From contig NC_050099.1 in NCBI RefSeq assembly GCF_902167145.1, positions 240,262,588-240,326,587 on the forward strand: a stretch of DNA of 64,000 nucleotides, given 5' to 3'. The stretch is from Zea mays (lineage: Eukaryota; Streptophyta; Magnoliopsida; Poales; Poaceae). Below the pieces are notes generated by a model. The model was not told the DNA's origin. It saw only the letters and a list, made by a program, of their open reading frames with translations, and made no database searches. Positions 63,430-64,000 of the stretch are shown here, in pieces (the first letter of the stretch is position 1; the number at the start of each line of letters is the position of its first letter). Position numbers and translations under genes: made by a program.

Positions 63430-63494
63430 AAGGCCTTCGTCCATATCGCAATATGAATTTATCAGTACAGCAAATTAATATTGCGAGGGGCTAC

Positions 63495-64000
63495 TTTTGG
63501 GGGCCTTCGGCTTCCGAAGGTCCTCAAAAACATGATTTAACAATGTTTTCCAAGTGAAATGTGTGAGCAGGTATCTTCGGAATTGGATTACGAGTATATA
63601 AGATTATGGCAAAGACGAAGCTTGAGTGAGACGGAAGGCGATTGTGACGAAGGAAAAGATCATTACGAAGCTATGCGCAGAAGAGCTTCGGCATAACGGC
63701 GGAAAGGGAAACCGACTTAAAGATGAAAAGCCAGATTAGACCTCGAAGAATTACTATAGAGTTATTGATAAATGTAAAGGGCATTAATATAATCTTGCAT
63801 GGGCTGCGACCTGTGCCTATAAATAGGTGAACAGTATTCCCGTACTGTTCACGTTGACTTGGCACTCACTTTTACGCCACGCCTGTATTTTCTTCCCTTC
63901 AAGTCGAAGGTACATTTGTAATTTATCTTTGTTTACACAAGTAATACAAATAGAAATATATTAATAATAATGTTTACAGAAATTAGGTTACTTTCTGTAT
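63495..64000 (+). mobile_element. 3' LTR of element D, partial
   Basis: Aligns with 56719-57224 at a constant offset of 6776. It begins TTTTGGGGG where the left LTR has TGTTGGGGG, so the terminal TG is mutated. TATAAATAG is at 63818-63826. Confidence 0.92.

Larger units (their letters stand above)
56719..64000 (+). mobile_element. Element D: non-autonomous Tat-type element with gag, no pol, and an antisense gene; runs off the window
   Basis: Left LTR 56719-57403; right LTR from 63495 to the window edge (506 of about 685 bp). Sense gag is 57477-58994. There is no protease, RT, RNase H or integrase in any frame. The antisense gene is at 63197-60016. The LTRs differ at about 8 of 506 compared positions, including the second base of the right LTR (TG to TT). 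The right flank and target duplication are outside the window. Confidence 0.9.

Overview
The window is a block of plant intergenic heterochromatin made almost entirely of nested LTR retrotransposons. Several features point to a grass and most likely to maize (Zea mays) or a close relative: Opie/Ji-type Sirevirus LTRs carrying CACCGGACAGTCCGGTG palindromes, Ty3/Gypsy Tat-lineage elements with two RNase H domains, and deep stacking of several high-copy families. I found no host gene, rRNA, tRNA or CRISPR array. Family names beyond lineage are not asserted, because naming needs a library search.

Layout. (1) 1-4713: two minus-strand Sirevirus-type Copia pieces (gag 1-534 with LTR 585-1836; decayed gag 3172-3620 with LTR 3669-4713), separated by the 3' part of an LTR (1837-3171) related to element F below. 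(2) 4714-6405: unassigned sequence. (3) 6406-46653: a four-deep nest. Element A (plus strand, non-autonomous, gag remnant only) is split inside its 5' LTR by element B (7235-43766, minus strand, 3.55-kb LTRs, one accessory ORF, TSD CGAAC). One LTR of B is split by element E (16621-42957, minus strand, Tat-lineage, complete gag-pro-pol frame with two in-frame UAGs, TSD AACGA). One LTR of E is split by element F (17761-29807, plus strand, two near-identical 4366-bp LTRs around a non-coding 3.3-kb core, TSD GTCGT). LTR divergence falls from B to E to F, as the nesting order requires. (4) 46654-56718: a Sirevirus LTR fragment split by element C (47046-56540, TSD CCAGA). (5) 56719 to the window end: element D, whose right LTR runs off the window.

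The most interesting region is C plus D. C has protease, RT, RNase H and integrase remnants but no gag. D has a complete gag and no pol. Both carry, after the sense genes, a convergent antisense gene of similar architecture: its own TATA box, an N-terminal region resembling the plant 'putative gypsy type transposon' family (Pfam Transposase_28), a basic middle region, a short GT-AG intron at the same place and in phase 0, and a coiled-coil/GDxCA C-terminal module. In both elements this ~3.5-kb cassette lies between two copies of a shared ~30-bp motif. Tat elements with antisense accessory genes are known (for example Grande), so the concept is established; the intron position, the flanking repeats and the gag/pol split are what I would follow up.

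Other points: the LTR of F holds a phase-matched intron joining two short open exons; B, F and the 1837-3171 LTR share a TGAGTA...TACTCACCCTTGCT motif followed by a pyrimidine tract and CAG; the B accessory protein has a dsRBD-like look; and almost all in-frame stops in the window are TAG, mostly where CAG would be expected.
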